From NCBI GenBank assembly GCA_947623455.1, contig OX392527.1, positions 53,736,401 to 53,800,400 of the forward strand: a stretch of DNA of 64,000 nucleotides, in the 5' to 3' direction. This DNA comes from Mimachlamys varia (taxonomy: Eukaryota > Mollusca > Bivalvia > Pectinida > Pectinidae). Position numbers and translations under genes: made by a program. Positions 26,801 to 34,259 of this stretch are shown in pieces; position 1 is the stretch's first letter; every line of letters begins with the position of its first letter. The notes under the pieces are model-generated. The model made no database searches and was not told the DNA's origin. It worked only from the letters and a program-made list of their open reading frames with translations.

Positions 26801-27135
26801 ATGGTGAGGTCAAGCATAAACCAGACTGTTCGACTTCTGTCAACACGGACCAGACAGCATCGGAGAAAAATAGGGAAAATACTCTCAATTCTAATTCTCC
26901 TCACATGGAAAACGGAGAGGGAGGCCACAGATCTATAGACTCATTACACATAGTAAATGGTGGTGTAGACGCCAAAACGTCGAAAATAACCGAGGATTGT
27001 GAGCACCCTCTAGTGGAAATTCGCATGATAGATTTCACACACGTTTTTCCCTCGCAGGAATTGGATAGTAACTACTTGTTTGGTCTCCAAAATTTGATTC
27101 AGCATTTTCAGTGTCTCCTGGACATGCCATCTTGA
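11771..27135 (+). CDS. IPMK: Inositol polyphosphate multikinase (complete, 5 coding exons)
   Basis: Joined exons are 11771-11870, 18395-18577, 25343-25515, 25859-25943 and 26657-27135. They total 1020 nt, or 339 residues plus TGA, and every phase matches. The family phosphorylates inositol phosphates (IP3 and IP4 to IP5) and can act on PIP2; it works in nucleus and cytoplasm. Visible motifs are an N-terminal LANQVAGHKYG segment typical of IPMK, a 'DGTVLKP...PPRGQREMDFY' region in exon 2, the inositol-kinase signature PSVIDIKMG at residues 110-118 (P110, D114, K116, G118), SSIL at 222-225 and IDF at 305-307. A polar linker (about 231-295) separates the last two, as usual in IPMK. The VAGH start and short length favour IPMK over IP6K or IP3K. 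The introns are rich in minisatellites and transposons. An in-frame TAG at 11759-11761 supports the chosen ATG. Confidence 0.93.
12210..12500. repeat. Local direct duplication of about 85 bp
   Basis: The segment starting TGTGAAGTAACTAT near 12210 and running through GATACACAGCACATGCTAACCTT is repeated from about 12420. Between the copies is a 36-bp direct repeat (TGTTTGGTTAAGAA.AATGG) at about 12352 and 12388. Confidence 0.7.
13325..13779. repeat. 26-bp minisatellite, about 17 copies
   Basis: The unit is AGGTTAAACATTCTGTTC followed by TAAACATC. It is very homogeneous, with mostly C/T changes at the CATC/CATT/CGGG position. The array lies inside IPMK intron 1. Confidence 0.92.
14263..14513. 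repeat. 48-bp tandem repeat, 5 copies
   Basis: Near-identical units contain CATATAGGAACCTGACGTAG, then GCCTACAAATCAAACAGATC and CGTCACGA. Spacing is 48 bp, for example 14271 to 14319. The last copy has GCATAC for GCCTAC. Such homogeneity implies recent amplification. Confidence 0.92.
15575..15628. repeat. Imperfect hairpin, 15-bp arms
   Basis: The left arm is CCATCCTCGTTATCC (15575-15589) and the right arm is GGATATCGAGGATGG (15614-15628), matching at 14 of 15 positions around a 24-base loop. It lies just before the poly-C run and could be the terminus of a dispersed element. Confidence 0.5.
15732..15756. repeat. Poly-C run, 25 bases
   Basis: It is an uninterrupted C homopolymer directly before the tandem-core dispersed repeat. 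Its exact length may be an assembly approximation. Confidence 0.9.
15757..16190. mobile_element. Dispersed tandem-core element, about 148-bp units
   Basis: After 'GGAGGGATATACTGGAATCA' and a CTGTCTGTCCG head, three diverged units follow. Each contains GGCCAATTTCAATG, then CACACAGATATAAAGGACCA and GGTTGCTATGGTAAC. The first two start at 15805 and 15953, 148 bp apart. The layout (pyrimidine-rich head plus tandem core) parallels the elements at 23270, 29460 and 46130. Confidence 0.55.
17582..17600. repeat. Perfect short palindrome
   Basis: TCCCTTCGTTACGAAGGGA has nine-base arms around a single T. It is followed by GACATTGCAT and a GGTTCTTGTTCTGGTTCTTC stretch. This looks like the hairpin end of a non-autonomous element extending rightwards, whose other end I cannot find. 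Confidence 0.5.
18395..18577 (+). CDS. IPMK: IPMK coding exon 2
   Basis: The exon begins after TTGTTTGTTGTAG and reads GCLQHEDGTVLKP, then VQGPPRGQREMDFY, and on to FVPKFSGIVQCSDNPS. It ends in phase 1 before GTACGT. It carries the conserved N-lobe 'DGTVLK' and 'PPRG.REM.FY' block of inositol polyphosphate kinases. Both borders are phase 1. Confidence 0.92.
19523..19800. mobile_element. TACC-ended MITE, 278 bp
   Basis: The left end is TACCATATTCGACCCAATAA followed by GCGCCC. The right end in reverse is TACCATATTTGACCCAAAAA followed by ACGCC, so the terminal inverted repeats extend about 25 bases with few mismatches. If the outer TA pair is the target duplication, this is a mariner-like MITE. 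A relative sits at 31287-31651. Confidence 0.65.
20315..21436. repeat. 59-bp minisatellite, 19 copies
   Basis: The unit contains CTGAGGTCGGCTCCTCATTA, then GTCCTCCCTATCAATCATGC and TGTGGGATACTACAGGCCA. The spacing is exactly 59 bp (20375 to 20434). Copies differ at a few diagnostic positions (GGTCGG/GGACGG, ACTACAG/ACTGCAG/ACTATAG). These recur in blocks, which suggests amplification in multi-unit groups. It lies in IPMK intron 2. Confidence 0.95.
21600..21735. repeat. Duplicated splice-acceptor-like segment
   Basis: Three short copies of 'GATATTTGTATTTTGCAGTG' or 'ATATTTGTATTTTGTAGTGA' text lie here. Positions 21671-21699 are identical over 29 bases to 25327-25355, which is the acceptor plus the first coding bases (up to TTACCTGAA) of IPMK exon 3. 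The copies lack the downstream exon. Confidence 0.85.
21795..22145. mobile_element. Dispersed repeat with inverted TGACCTTGA/GGTCAAGG motifs
   Basis: Two related modules begin 'CACCCCTGTGACCTTGACAG' (about 21804) and 'GACCCATATGACCTTGAAAG' (about 21948). They continue into GTAGCCCTTCATCC or GTAGCACTCTATCC, then 'CATCATGGGCCTTTTGGTTA' and GACGACGGACGAAGC. A truncated relative lies at 44150-44345. The pattern is typical of abundant mollusc dispersed repeats. Confidence 0.6.
22316..23070. repeat. 47-bp minisatellite, about 16 copies
   Basis: The unit contains TTATTTCCCTGGGGTTATTT, then CCTTCCATGGTCATTTCCCC and CCAAAGG. Units of 46 and 47 bp mix, depending on a run of five or six C. The last copies change CTTCCATGG to CCTCGATGG. 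The open frames reading ISFHGHFPPKVISLG-type repeats are by-products. Confidence 0.93.
23270..24933 (+). mobile_element. Tandem-core element A (324-bp units), Helitron-like ends
   Basis: The left end is AGGTCTCAAGTGACC after a T-run, followed by a GTCCGTCGTCGTCCGTCGTG head. The right end carries the hairpin AAGGCCCATGGGCCT and stops at CTTG. Between them are about four units with an exact 324-bp spacing (GACCCCCAGGGG at 23782, 24106 and 24430). Each has 'CTCTCAGATATGGTAGAATC' and 'TCATGACCCTGGGGTCTC' blocks. It has no protein frame. A 3' hairpin followed by CTTG in a T-rich target, with no terminal inverted repeat, resembles non-autonomous Helitron/Helentron elements. This is an inference. 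The ends match element B at 29460-31162. Confidence 0.6.
25343..25515 (+). CDS. IPMK: IPMK coding exon 3 (signature exon)
   Basis: It reads VSYLKLENLMCRLSKPSVID, then IKMGRRTYDPEAPPEK and on to LGYQLSGMQ, ending in phase 0 before GTAGGT. It holds the PxxxDxKxG inositol-kinase signature (PSVIDIKMG), which contributes the inositol-phosphate-binding and catalytic residues. The acceptor is TTGTATTTTGTAG. Confidence 0.95.
25859..25943 (+). CDS. IPMK: IPMK coding exon 4
   Basis: The 85-base exon reads VYDPELNKTVKYDKYYCKKL, then FEDTMVTN. It enters in phase 0 after TTAATCTTTCAG and leaves in phase 1 before GTAAGT. The 'VYD' continuation of '...LSGMQ' is the usual family junction. Confidence 0.93.
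25950..26035. repeat. Short tandem of GGTCAAGGTCACAGTC
   Basis: Three imperfect copies in IPMK intron 4 bring TCAAGGTCA half-sites (about 25958, 25988 and 26012). They look like a remnant of the dispersed repeats that carry the same motif. Confidence 0.6.
26657..27135 (+). CDS. IPMK: IPMK coding exon 5 (C-terminal, stop)
   Basis: The exon starts after ATATTTTTCAG and reads GLGKFVLIDKGMRKDVLRVV on to YASSILIVYDG. A polar linker of about 65 residues follows, then VEIRMIDFTHVFPSQELDSN and YLFGLQNLIQHFQCLLDMPS, then TGA. SSIL and IDF are the ATP- and metal-site motifs conserved across IPMK, IP3K and IP6K. Confidence 0.95.
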
Positions 27136-27979
27136 GACTGGATTCTACTGTATACAATATAGTGTTCAAGGTTGGATAACTCCTGTGATTTTATTATGCT
27201 GATCATAGTTTTATCGTTTCAAGTTTGGATAAACTTCTGTGATTTTATGACCAGGGACATGTCAATCATTTTAGAAGCATCAATGTTCATATTATATGTT
27301 TATTATTCAAAATTGTATTTTTAGTATTTTCTACTGACCATGATTTTCTACAATATTTGTTTCAATATTTATTATCTTTGTTGTTAAGAGTTTTTTTTCC
27401 ATTCATTGAACTGTTATTTATTTCATTATCTCTGCTGGAATTGTGTAATATTCAGGTTTCTTAACATTGGCATTCCATAATATAATATTGATTATTGTAA
27501 TATTGTACATATAACAAACCAAAGTTTGAGCATGTCCTGAAAGGTCAAGGTCACAGACACCCTGACTTGTAAGTCAAGGTCATTGTAGCTCACATAAACT
27601 ATGCGTTATGGGTCAACAACGTTGATTTTTCTGGCTTACCTACTGGTACATTATCAAGACAATTTAGTAGGCTTATTTATTTCTTTTTCTTTTGTGGTAC
27701 ATTATATAGTACAAAGATACCTTTTTAATCATATTGAAAATCCCTATTGGCTGTGTCTTTTTAAAGATAATTGTTTATTTTTGAAAATGTTGTTATGGGG
27801 AAAAACAGGAGAAAACTGTCTATCTGTACAAGTTCTTTATATACCTTTAATTTTCCTTGCTCAAATTGAGCAAATCGAGAAATTCGAAAATGAGTACAGG
27901 TACATGTACTTGTTTATGGTCTTACTTGCTTTCTCATTTAATTATAGAGTAATCTCAATACATTTTGACTACAATACTA
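27136..27979 (+). other. Probable IPMK 3' UTR and flank
   Basis: AT-rich sequence follows the stop codon. I find no canonical AATAAA close downstream; the first good ones lie near 29120, so the true 3' end is uncertain. Two TCAAGGTCA motifs occur at about 27545 and 27573. Confidence 0.4.
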
Positions 27980-28860
27980 CAGTAAAACTTTGTTATATCG
28001 CCACCTTCTGTCCTCAACAATTTTGTCGATATAACGAGTTTGGCGGTATATCAAATTTTCCATTCAAACCCGAGTTTGCCATATTCATCCAAACCCTATA
28101 ACTAGTGTTTCCATAACAACTGTAAACTTTGAAGATCATAGTTAACTTCAAAAAATTTTGTCAGAAACATTTAATTCCTATTAAATTATTGCATTGAATT
28201 GTACATAAATATACATTTATCCCTTATAATCGTGCTATCGCGGCATATTCCGCTATGCAGACCCACCATCCTGACTTGTAATTGCGACATATCCCATCCA
28301 AAAACAAATACGGAAATGTCCCCAATTGCTGCGAGTCTAATACGAAAATTATGTCATCTTCCCAACATGTAATTCTGTGTTATTTGATTTGCTGATAAAA
28401 ATACTCTCGGTAGATTTCCTTCAACAACACAAAAAATTGGATACAAAATGTCGGCATAGAGTCGGGCTTTGCTGATGATGAGGAGAGGGTTGTTTTCCTC
28501 TGCGAATTTGAATGTTTTCATCATAACTTCCGAAACTTACCTGTAGGAAGACAACGAAGGAATAGACATGGTTAATTGATTCCGTGTGTTTACATGCGGT
28601 CAAGGTGTGTACAGCTAATTACCTGTCAGTCGGCAGTCAGTCACGTAACAATATTATTGAAACACACGTCTATCTTACCTCAATTGGGCAATATTAACGA
28701 GATCGTAATAGTGTTATTTTAACCATTTGTTCTTGAAATATGATGGCTGATGGTGATAGGCGAGTTTGGTGGTAAAACGGGTGCATTAACGTGGGGGGAA
28801 ATCCGTTCTGAATAAATTCATGATGATAAGCGGGTTTGGCGGTATAAAGGGGTTTAACTG
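27980..28860. mobile_element. TA-flanked mariner-like MITE, 881 bp
   Basis: The left end is CAGTAAAACTTTGTTATATC followed by GCC. The right end in reverse is CAGTTAAACCCCTTTATACC followed by GCC. TA flanks both sides (27978-27979 and 28861-28862). The inside contains CGATATAACGAGTTTGGCGG and related text also present in the element at 963-1750. It has no transposase frame. Confidence 0.65.
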
Positions 28861-28862
28861 TA

Positions 28863-29334
28863 TATATTTGGCTGTGTGAGCAAGTTTATTAAGAACGCAG
28901 ACAAAACCTGTTAATCTGTGTGATTATAATTCTATATGATCCAGTAAGTTGTTGAGATTGTCAATATTGCACATTCTTCTTTACAAAATATAAAAAGATT
29001 TTATTGTACTCGGACTAATGCAATTTTCTTACACAGTTGACATAAATTTACATGTCTTGTGTAAGTCAAACACCAGGACTATTGCTTTCCATTTCACGAT
29101 TTCACTTGATTTTTCTAGACAATAAAAGCACAGCCAATTGCTTTGCTGATACCGTCCTTATAGAGGCATTGAAGTACTCTAGTATTGAATAGTACTGCAG
29201 TTATCTCCCAACATCTATGTTTTATTATTTGAGATAATAAAAAACCACCAATACAATGTATATGCACACCAAGCTTACTCTATCACAAGTTCATTGTTTT
29301 CTTGCTCCTCCTGTGCTGATCCACTCTATGTTTA
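28863..29334. other. Non-coding intergenic sequence
   Basis: Nothing gene-like is visible. AATAAA hexamers at about 29120 and 29235 could serve as distal polyadenylation signals for IPMK, but nothing else supports this. Confidence 0.35.
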
Positions 29335-29459
29335 GGGGCCAAGATGGCCGAGTGGTTAAGATGTCCCAACATTCTACCACTAGCCCTCCACCTCTGGGGT
29401 GCGAGTTCAAAACCCATGTGGGGCAGTTGCCAGGTACACACTGTAGGTTGGTGGTTTTT
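29335..29459 (+). mobile_element. tRNA-derived SINE, 5' part (split by element B)
   Basis: GGGGCCAAGATGGCCGAGTG followed by GTTAAGATG is a Leu/Ser-tRNA-like head with an A-box (TGGCCGAGTGG). GTGCGAGTTCAAAACCC is a B-box-like stretch about 60 bases on. The body stops at GTTGGTGGTTTTT and its continuation is found after the inserted element, at 31163. Confidence 0.75.
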
Positions 29460-31162
29460 AGGTCATCTGACCCGAAGGGTCAGGATGACCTATAGTCATC
29501 ATGCTTCGTCCGTCGTCGTGCGCCGTGCGTCGTGCGCCGTCCGTAAACTTTTCCATTTAAACATCTTCTTCTCATAAACCAAAAGGCCCATAGACCCAAT
29601 ATTGGGCTTGTGCCATGCTGGGATGAAGGGGTACCAAGTTTGTTCAAACAAATGACCTTGACCTTCATTCAAGGTCACAGGGGCCAAAAAGGTCAAAATC
29701 TTTGAACAACTTCTTCTGAATAACCAAAAGGCCCAGAGACCTGATATTGGGCCTGTGGCATGCTGGGATAAAGGGGTACCAAGTTTGTTCAAGCAAATGA
29801 CCTTGACCTTCATTCAAGGTCACAGGGGCCGAAAAGGTCAAAATCTTTTTAAACAACTTCTTCTGAATAACCAAAAGGCCCAGAGACCTGATATTGGTCC
29901 TGTGTTATGCTGAGATGAAGGGCTACCAAGTTTTTTCAAAGAAATGACCTTGACCTTCATTCAAGGTCACAGGGGACAAAACGGTCATAATTTTTAAACG
30001 ACTTCTTCTGAATAACCAAAAGGCACAGAGACCTAATATTGGGCCTGTGGCATGCTGGGATGAAGGGCTACCAAGTTTGTTCAAACAAATGACCTTGACT
30101 TTCATTCAAGGTCACAGGGGCCAAAACGGTCATAATCTTTAAACAACTTCTTCTGAATAACCAAAAGGCCCAGAGACCTGATATTGGGCCTGTGGCATGC
30201 TGGGATAAAGGGCTACCAAGTTTGTTCAAACAAATGACCTTGACTTTCATTCAAGGTCACTGGGGCCAAAACGGTCATAATCTTTAAACATTTTCTTCTG
30301 AATAACCAAAAGGCCCAGAGACCTGATATTGGGCCTGTGGCATGCTGGGATAAAGGGCTACCAAGTTTGTTCAAATAAATGACCTTGAACTTCATTCAAG
30401 GTCACTGGGGCCAAAACGGTCATAATCTTTAAACATTTTCTTCTGAATAACCAAAAGGCCCAGATACCTAATATTGGGCCTGTGGCATGCTGGGATAAAG
30501 GGCTACCAAGTTTGTTCAAAGAAATGACCTTGACTTTCATTCAAGGTCACAGGGGCCAAAACGGTCATAATCTTTAAACGACTTCTTCTGAATAACCAAA
30601 AGGCCCAGAGACCTGATATTGGGCCTGTGGCATGCTGGGATAAAGGGCTACCAAGTTTGTTCAAAGAAATGATCTTGACTTTCATTCAAGGTCACAGGGA
30701 CCAAAACGGTCATAATCTTTAAACAACTTCTTCTGAATAACCAAAAGGCCCAGAGATCTAATATTGGGCCTGTGGCATGCTGGGATAAAGGGCTACCAAG
30801 TTTGTTCAAAGAAATGACCTTGACTTTCATTCAAGGTCACTGGGGCCAAAACGAAACTGTTGTTATTTTTCGTGTAGTCAAAAATCCAAGATGGCCTCCA
30901 CAGCGGCCATTTTGAAAACACATTCTAAACTTCTCAAGTTCTACCAGTGGAATTGAGCTGAAACTTGCCAGAAATGATATCCTGAGATGGTCCCAACAAA
31001 GTGTTGTTATTTTTCAAGCCCATCAGAAATCCAAGAAGGCCACTATCTTGAACTTGGCAATCTATACAGGCATATTATAACTTGATTTAATGACTACACG
31101 TATTTTTATAGTGATTTTACAATTGGTAGTCAGATGACCGTTAAGGCCCGTTGGGCCTCTTG
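29460..31162 (+). mobile_element. Tandem-core element B (145-bp units), inserted in a SINE
   Basis: The left end AGGTCATCTGACCCGAAGGG, then TCAGGATGACC, forms a stem with itself; a GTCCGTCGTCGTGCGCCGTG head follows. The right end has the hairpin AAGGCCCGTTGGGCCT and then CTTG. Both ends match element A. The insertion divides a SINE within its T-run (five T before, four T after), which fixes the borders independently. No coding frame is present. The Helitron-like classification is inferred from the 3' hairpin plus CTTG and the lack of terminal inverted repeats. Confidence 0.75.
29560..30850. repeat. 145-bp tandem core of element B, about 9 copies
   Basis: Units recur every 145 bp (for example 30068, 30213, 30358, 30503 and 30648). 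Each contains CTTCTTCTGAATAACCAAAA, then GGCCCAGAGACCTGATATTG, GGCATGCTGGGAT and TGACCTTGAC.TTCATTCAAG followed by GTCA. The 60-codon reverse frames in each copy are repeat by-products. Confidence 0.95.
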
Positions 31163-31250
31163 TTTTCTGGGTACTACGGCTTTCCTCCACCTCCAAAACT
31201 TGGCATGTCCTTAAATAACCCTGCCTATGAACATGAAAACAAAATAAACC
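31163..31250 (+). mobile_element. tRNA-derived SINE, 3' part
   Basis: TTTTCTGGGTACTACGGCTT, then TCCTCCACCTCC and on to AAACAAAATAAACC, continues the SINE begun at 29335. The same tail style (TTTTCTCCAGGTACTCCAGT, then TTCCTCC) is present in reverse in the SINE at 48300-48445. Confidence 0.7.
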
Positions 31251-31286
31251 ACACCACTGTATGTTTAGGGTAATTTCATCATGATG

Positions 31287-31651
31287 TACCATATTCGCCG
31301 TTATGAGCGCCCCTCCCTCTATAAATGCCCCTTCCCCCTTCTGCAGAGGAATTGAAAATTATATGCATTTTTTAATTTGTAATTATTTTATATTATGGTA
31401 CAGTAAACCTCAATGTGCATATGTCTACAAAAATCCCACAAATATTGGTATCATGTTGCTCATTTATGAACAAATTTTCCAAAATTGATGACAATAATGT
31501 CACACATCATGATTACTACCCACTCTGGAATCAAAACGTTGTACTTTTGACTTTATAAAAACAACATCTTTTGTCTAGACCTTAACAAGCTCCCACTTTT
31601 TAACCATTTTTTTTTTTGGCACTCTGGGCACAAATTACGACGAATACGGTA
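31287..31651. mobile_element. TACC-ended MITE, 365 bp
   Basis: The left end is TACCATATTCGCCGTTATGA followed by GCGCCC. The right end in reverse is TACCGTATTCGTCGTAATTT followed by GTGCCC. It is related to the element at 19523-19800; TA would be the target site if it is mariner-like. Confidence 0.6.
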
Positions 31652-32219
31652 TCTAACTTTTTTTCTTGAAATGGTCTGGGCATTATTAATCTGTTCATGT
31701 TGAGATTTTGATATGATTAATTTGTAGATGTTTTTAAAACTAATATATTTTGCTATGGCAGAAACTTTTGATATTAATTAATGTTTATTTGAAACAGGAA
31801 AGAATAGTTTGTGGAATTTAGCTGCATCAATTTATAAAACTGTTCAATATTTGTTAATGTGAATTACCTGAGCTAAGATGATTTTTTTTCTTATAAAAGT
31901 CTGCAAATTAAGGTTGCTAGTAAAGGAATTTACTTTAAAATAGCTTCATTTATAAGTTGTTTATTCACTGTATTCAGAAAAGGATTTAAATATGAAATGC
32001 CTGTTATTTTATTCGTTTATATCTATTGAAAAATAAGTCTGTTTTGAGAACCTGTCCCTCTGATAAGAATGCTGAATCTGCCATTAATTGGAGTTTGAAA
32101 ATAGTGGGTAATGAAAACAGAGACAGTAGTCAAAATTTTAATGGAAAAAATTGCTCCGAAAATTTGAAGCCAGGTTGATGAATAATGATGATACAAGGTA
32201 CTGTTATTTGTATAAAGTG
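31652..32219. other. Non-coding AT-rich sequence
   Basis: No exon, RNA gene or array is visible between the MITE and the 40-bp array. Confidence 0.5.
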
Positions 32220-33025
32220 AGAAAGGAAAAGAGTGGCGTTATATTGAAGTTTTACTGTATACAGTGAGAAAGAGTGGCGTTATATTGAAGTTTTACTGTA
32301 TACAGTGAGAAAGAGTGGCGTTATATTGAAGTTTTACTATATACAGTGAGAAAGAGTGGAGTTATATTGAACATTATTGTATAAGGTGAGAAAGAGTGGA
32401 GTTAATTGAGTGAGAAAGAGTGGAGTTAATTGAAGTTTTACTGTTTACAGTGAGAAAGAGTGGCGTTATATTGAATATTATTGTATAAAGTGAGAAAGAG
32501 TGGCGTTATATTGAACATTATTGTATAAAGTGAGAAAGAGTGGAGTTAATTGAGTGAGAAAGAGTGGAGTTAATTGAATTTTTACTATTTACATTGAGAA
32601 AGAGTGGCGTTATATTGAATATTATTGTATAAAGTGAGAAAGAGTGGCGTTATATTGAACATTATTGTATAAAGTGAGAAAGAGTGGCATTATATTGAAT
32701 ATTATTGTATAAAGTGAGAAAGAGTGGCGTTATATTGAATATTATTGTATAAAGTGAGAAAGAGTGGCGTTATATTGAGTGAGAAAGAGTGGAGTTAATT
32801 GAAGTTTTACTGTTTACAGTGAGAAAGAGTGGCGTTATATTGAATATTATTGTATAAAGTGAGAAAGAGTGGCGTTATATTGAATATTATTGTATAAAGT
32901 GAGAAAGAGTGGCGTTATATTGAACATTATTGTATAAAGTGAGAAAGAGTGGCATTATATTGAACATTATTGTATAAAGTGAGAAAGAGTGGCGTTAAAT
33001 TGAGGTTTTACTGTATAAAGTAAAA
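32220..33025. repeat. 40-bp minisatellite with short variants
   Basis: The unit contains GTATAAAGTGAGAAAGAGTG, then GCGTTATATTGAATATTATT. Shorter forms of about 23 bp (GAGTTAATTGAGTGAGAAAG) and a 'GAAGTTTTACTGTTTACA' form are interspersed in a recurring order, giving a higher-order pattern. Confidence 0.9.
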
Positions 33026-33077
33026 TAGGGGAAGAGTGGTGTTATTTAAGCAATGAATGTTTTAGCAAATGTTATTA

Positions 33078-33143
33078 CAGTCCTGTAACACACATTGCTA
33101 TTATGAAAGTTTGTCAGCAATAACAATGTGTGTTAAAGGACTG
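33078..33143. mobile_element. Short palindromic element, 66 bp
   Basis: The left arm is CAGTCCTGTAACACACATTG and the right arm is CAATGTGTGTTAAAGGACTG, matching at 19 of 20 positions around a 26-base loop. It may be a minimal MITE or a structured site. I see no clear target duplication. Confidence 0.6.
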
Positions 33144-34255
33144 AAACGATGTTCATTACTTATATTTACATTTTGATTGAAATTTGTGCTTTATTTCGTT
33201 ACTTGGAACCAATTTTGAACAGCAAATCAAGTGCAGACAACAATGAAAGTGATTACGTCACAATAGAGATTGATGACGTCACAATAGCAACTGCTGTTAT
33301 AGTCTTAGGCACTGGGTGTTATAGGCCTATGACAGCAACTGCCTCTTAGCATTGTGTCTATGGGAAAATGCAGAGCAAATGTAAATATAAAACAGTGAGA
33401 GCTGACAAAACTGACCCCTTACCTTAAAGACATCACATATATCTTACATGATTTCTTTGTGCTTTGTGGTGGCTCTACAATCACAGTCATATATACACAA
33501 AGTACATGTATATAGTAGGAAGCAATGAATGAACATACAAGAGCTACATTACATGAACGTTTTAGGGACGGAGTGATAGCACAATCATGTTTATGAATAT
33601 TCATACTTAGGTTTTTGTAATAAAATAAAAAATCAGATCTACAATGAAGGTGAAATAAATGGTGAATGTACTACAGTTAGCTTGGAATGTTTATTATTAT
33701 AGGTTTCTGTTGTGCATTTTGTCAAAAAATCTGTGGATGTTAGTTTTGTTTATAAAAGTGTTTTAGTTATGTAAAAACAAAGATTATAATTGTTTATAAA
33801 AGTGTTTTAGTTAATATGTAAAAACAAAGATTATAAACCCCCCTTATATGATTGTTCACATTCAACCCATCCTACTAGCTTTTTTCTGTACAGTCAGAAT
33901 GTCAAGCTAGTGCTGTATTTGATGTGGTTAGCATGGTCCACCATCTTGTTAAATGCTGAACATATCTTCAAAATTATTTTATTTGTAATCAGTAACATAA
34001 GAACAATTGGCTCAAATATAATTTTAGAATAGAAGATTACATCTGAAAATGAATAACTCCGAAATGATATACTATTACTTGAATAGTTCTATAACTGGTT
34101 TATTACGAGCCATTGTTTGGTAATCATGTCATGAAAGCACCACTGAAAAGTTACTATCCAATCACAATGTTGAAGGACAAATTTTTCAGTTTCTTTTCCT
34201 TCTCTGTCGGTCAGCTTTAGAGTAAGATTAGCCAATTTTACTGGTCAGCTTTTCT
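33144..34255. other. Non-coding intergenic sequence
   Basis: No exon is recognisable. At about 33747-33836 a 45-bp stretch (TTATAAAAGTGTTTTAGTTA and following) occurs twice in tandem. Confidence 0.5.
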
Positions 34256-34259
34256 ATCA

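Noticed and set aside
27601..28101. 166-codon hydrophobic frame downstream of IPMK
   Set aside because: It runs into the MITE at 27980, is AT-driven (Phe, Leu and Tyr rich) and matches no family I recognise.
29335..29420. A functional tRNA gene
   Set aside because: It has A-box and B-box-like text, but the region does not fold as a clean cloverleaf and it continues into a SINE body interrupted by another element.
29499..30830. Series of 60-codon reverse frames (MKVKVICLNKLG...)
   Set aside because: One appears per 145-bp unit of element B; a repeat by-product.
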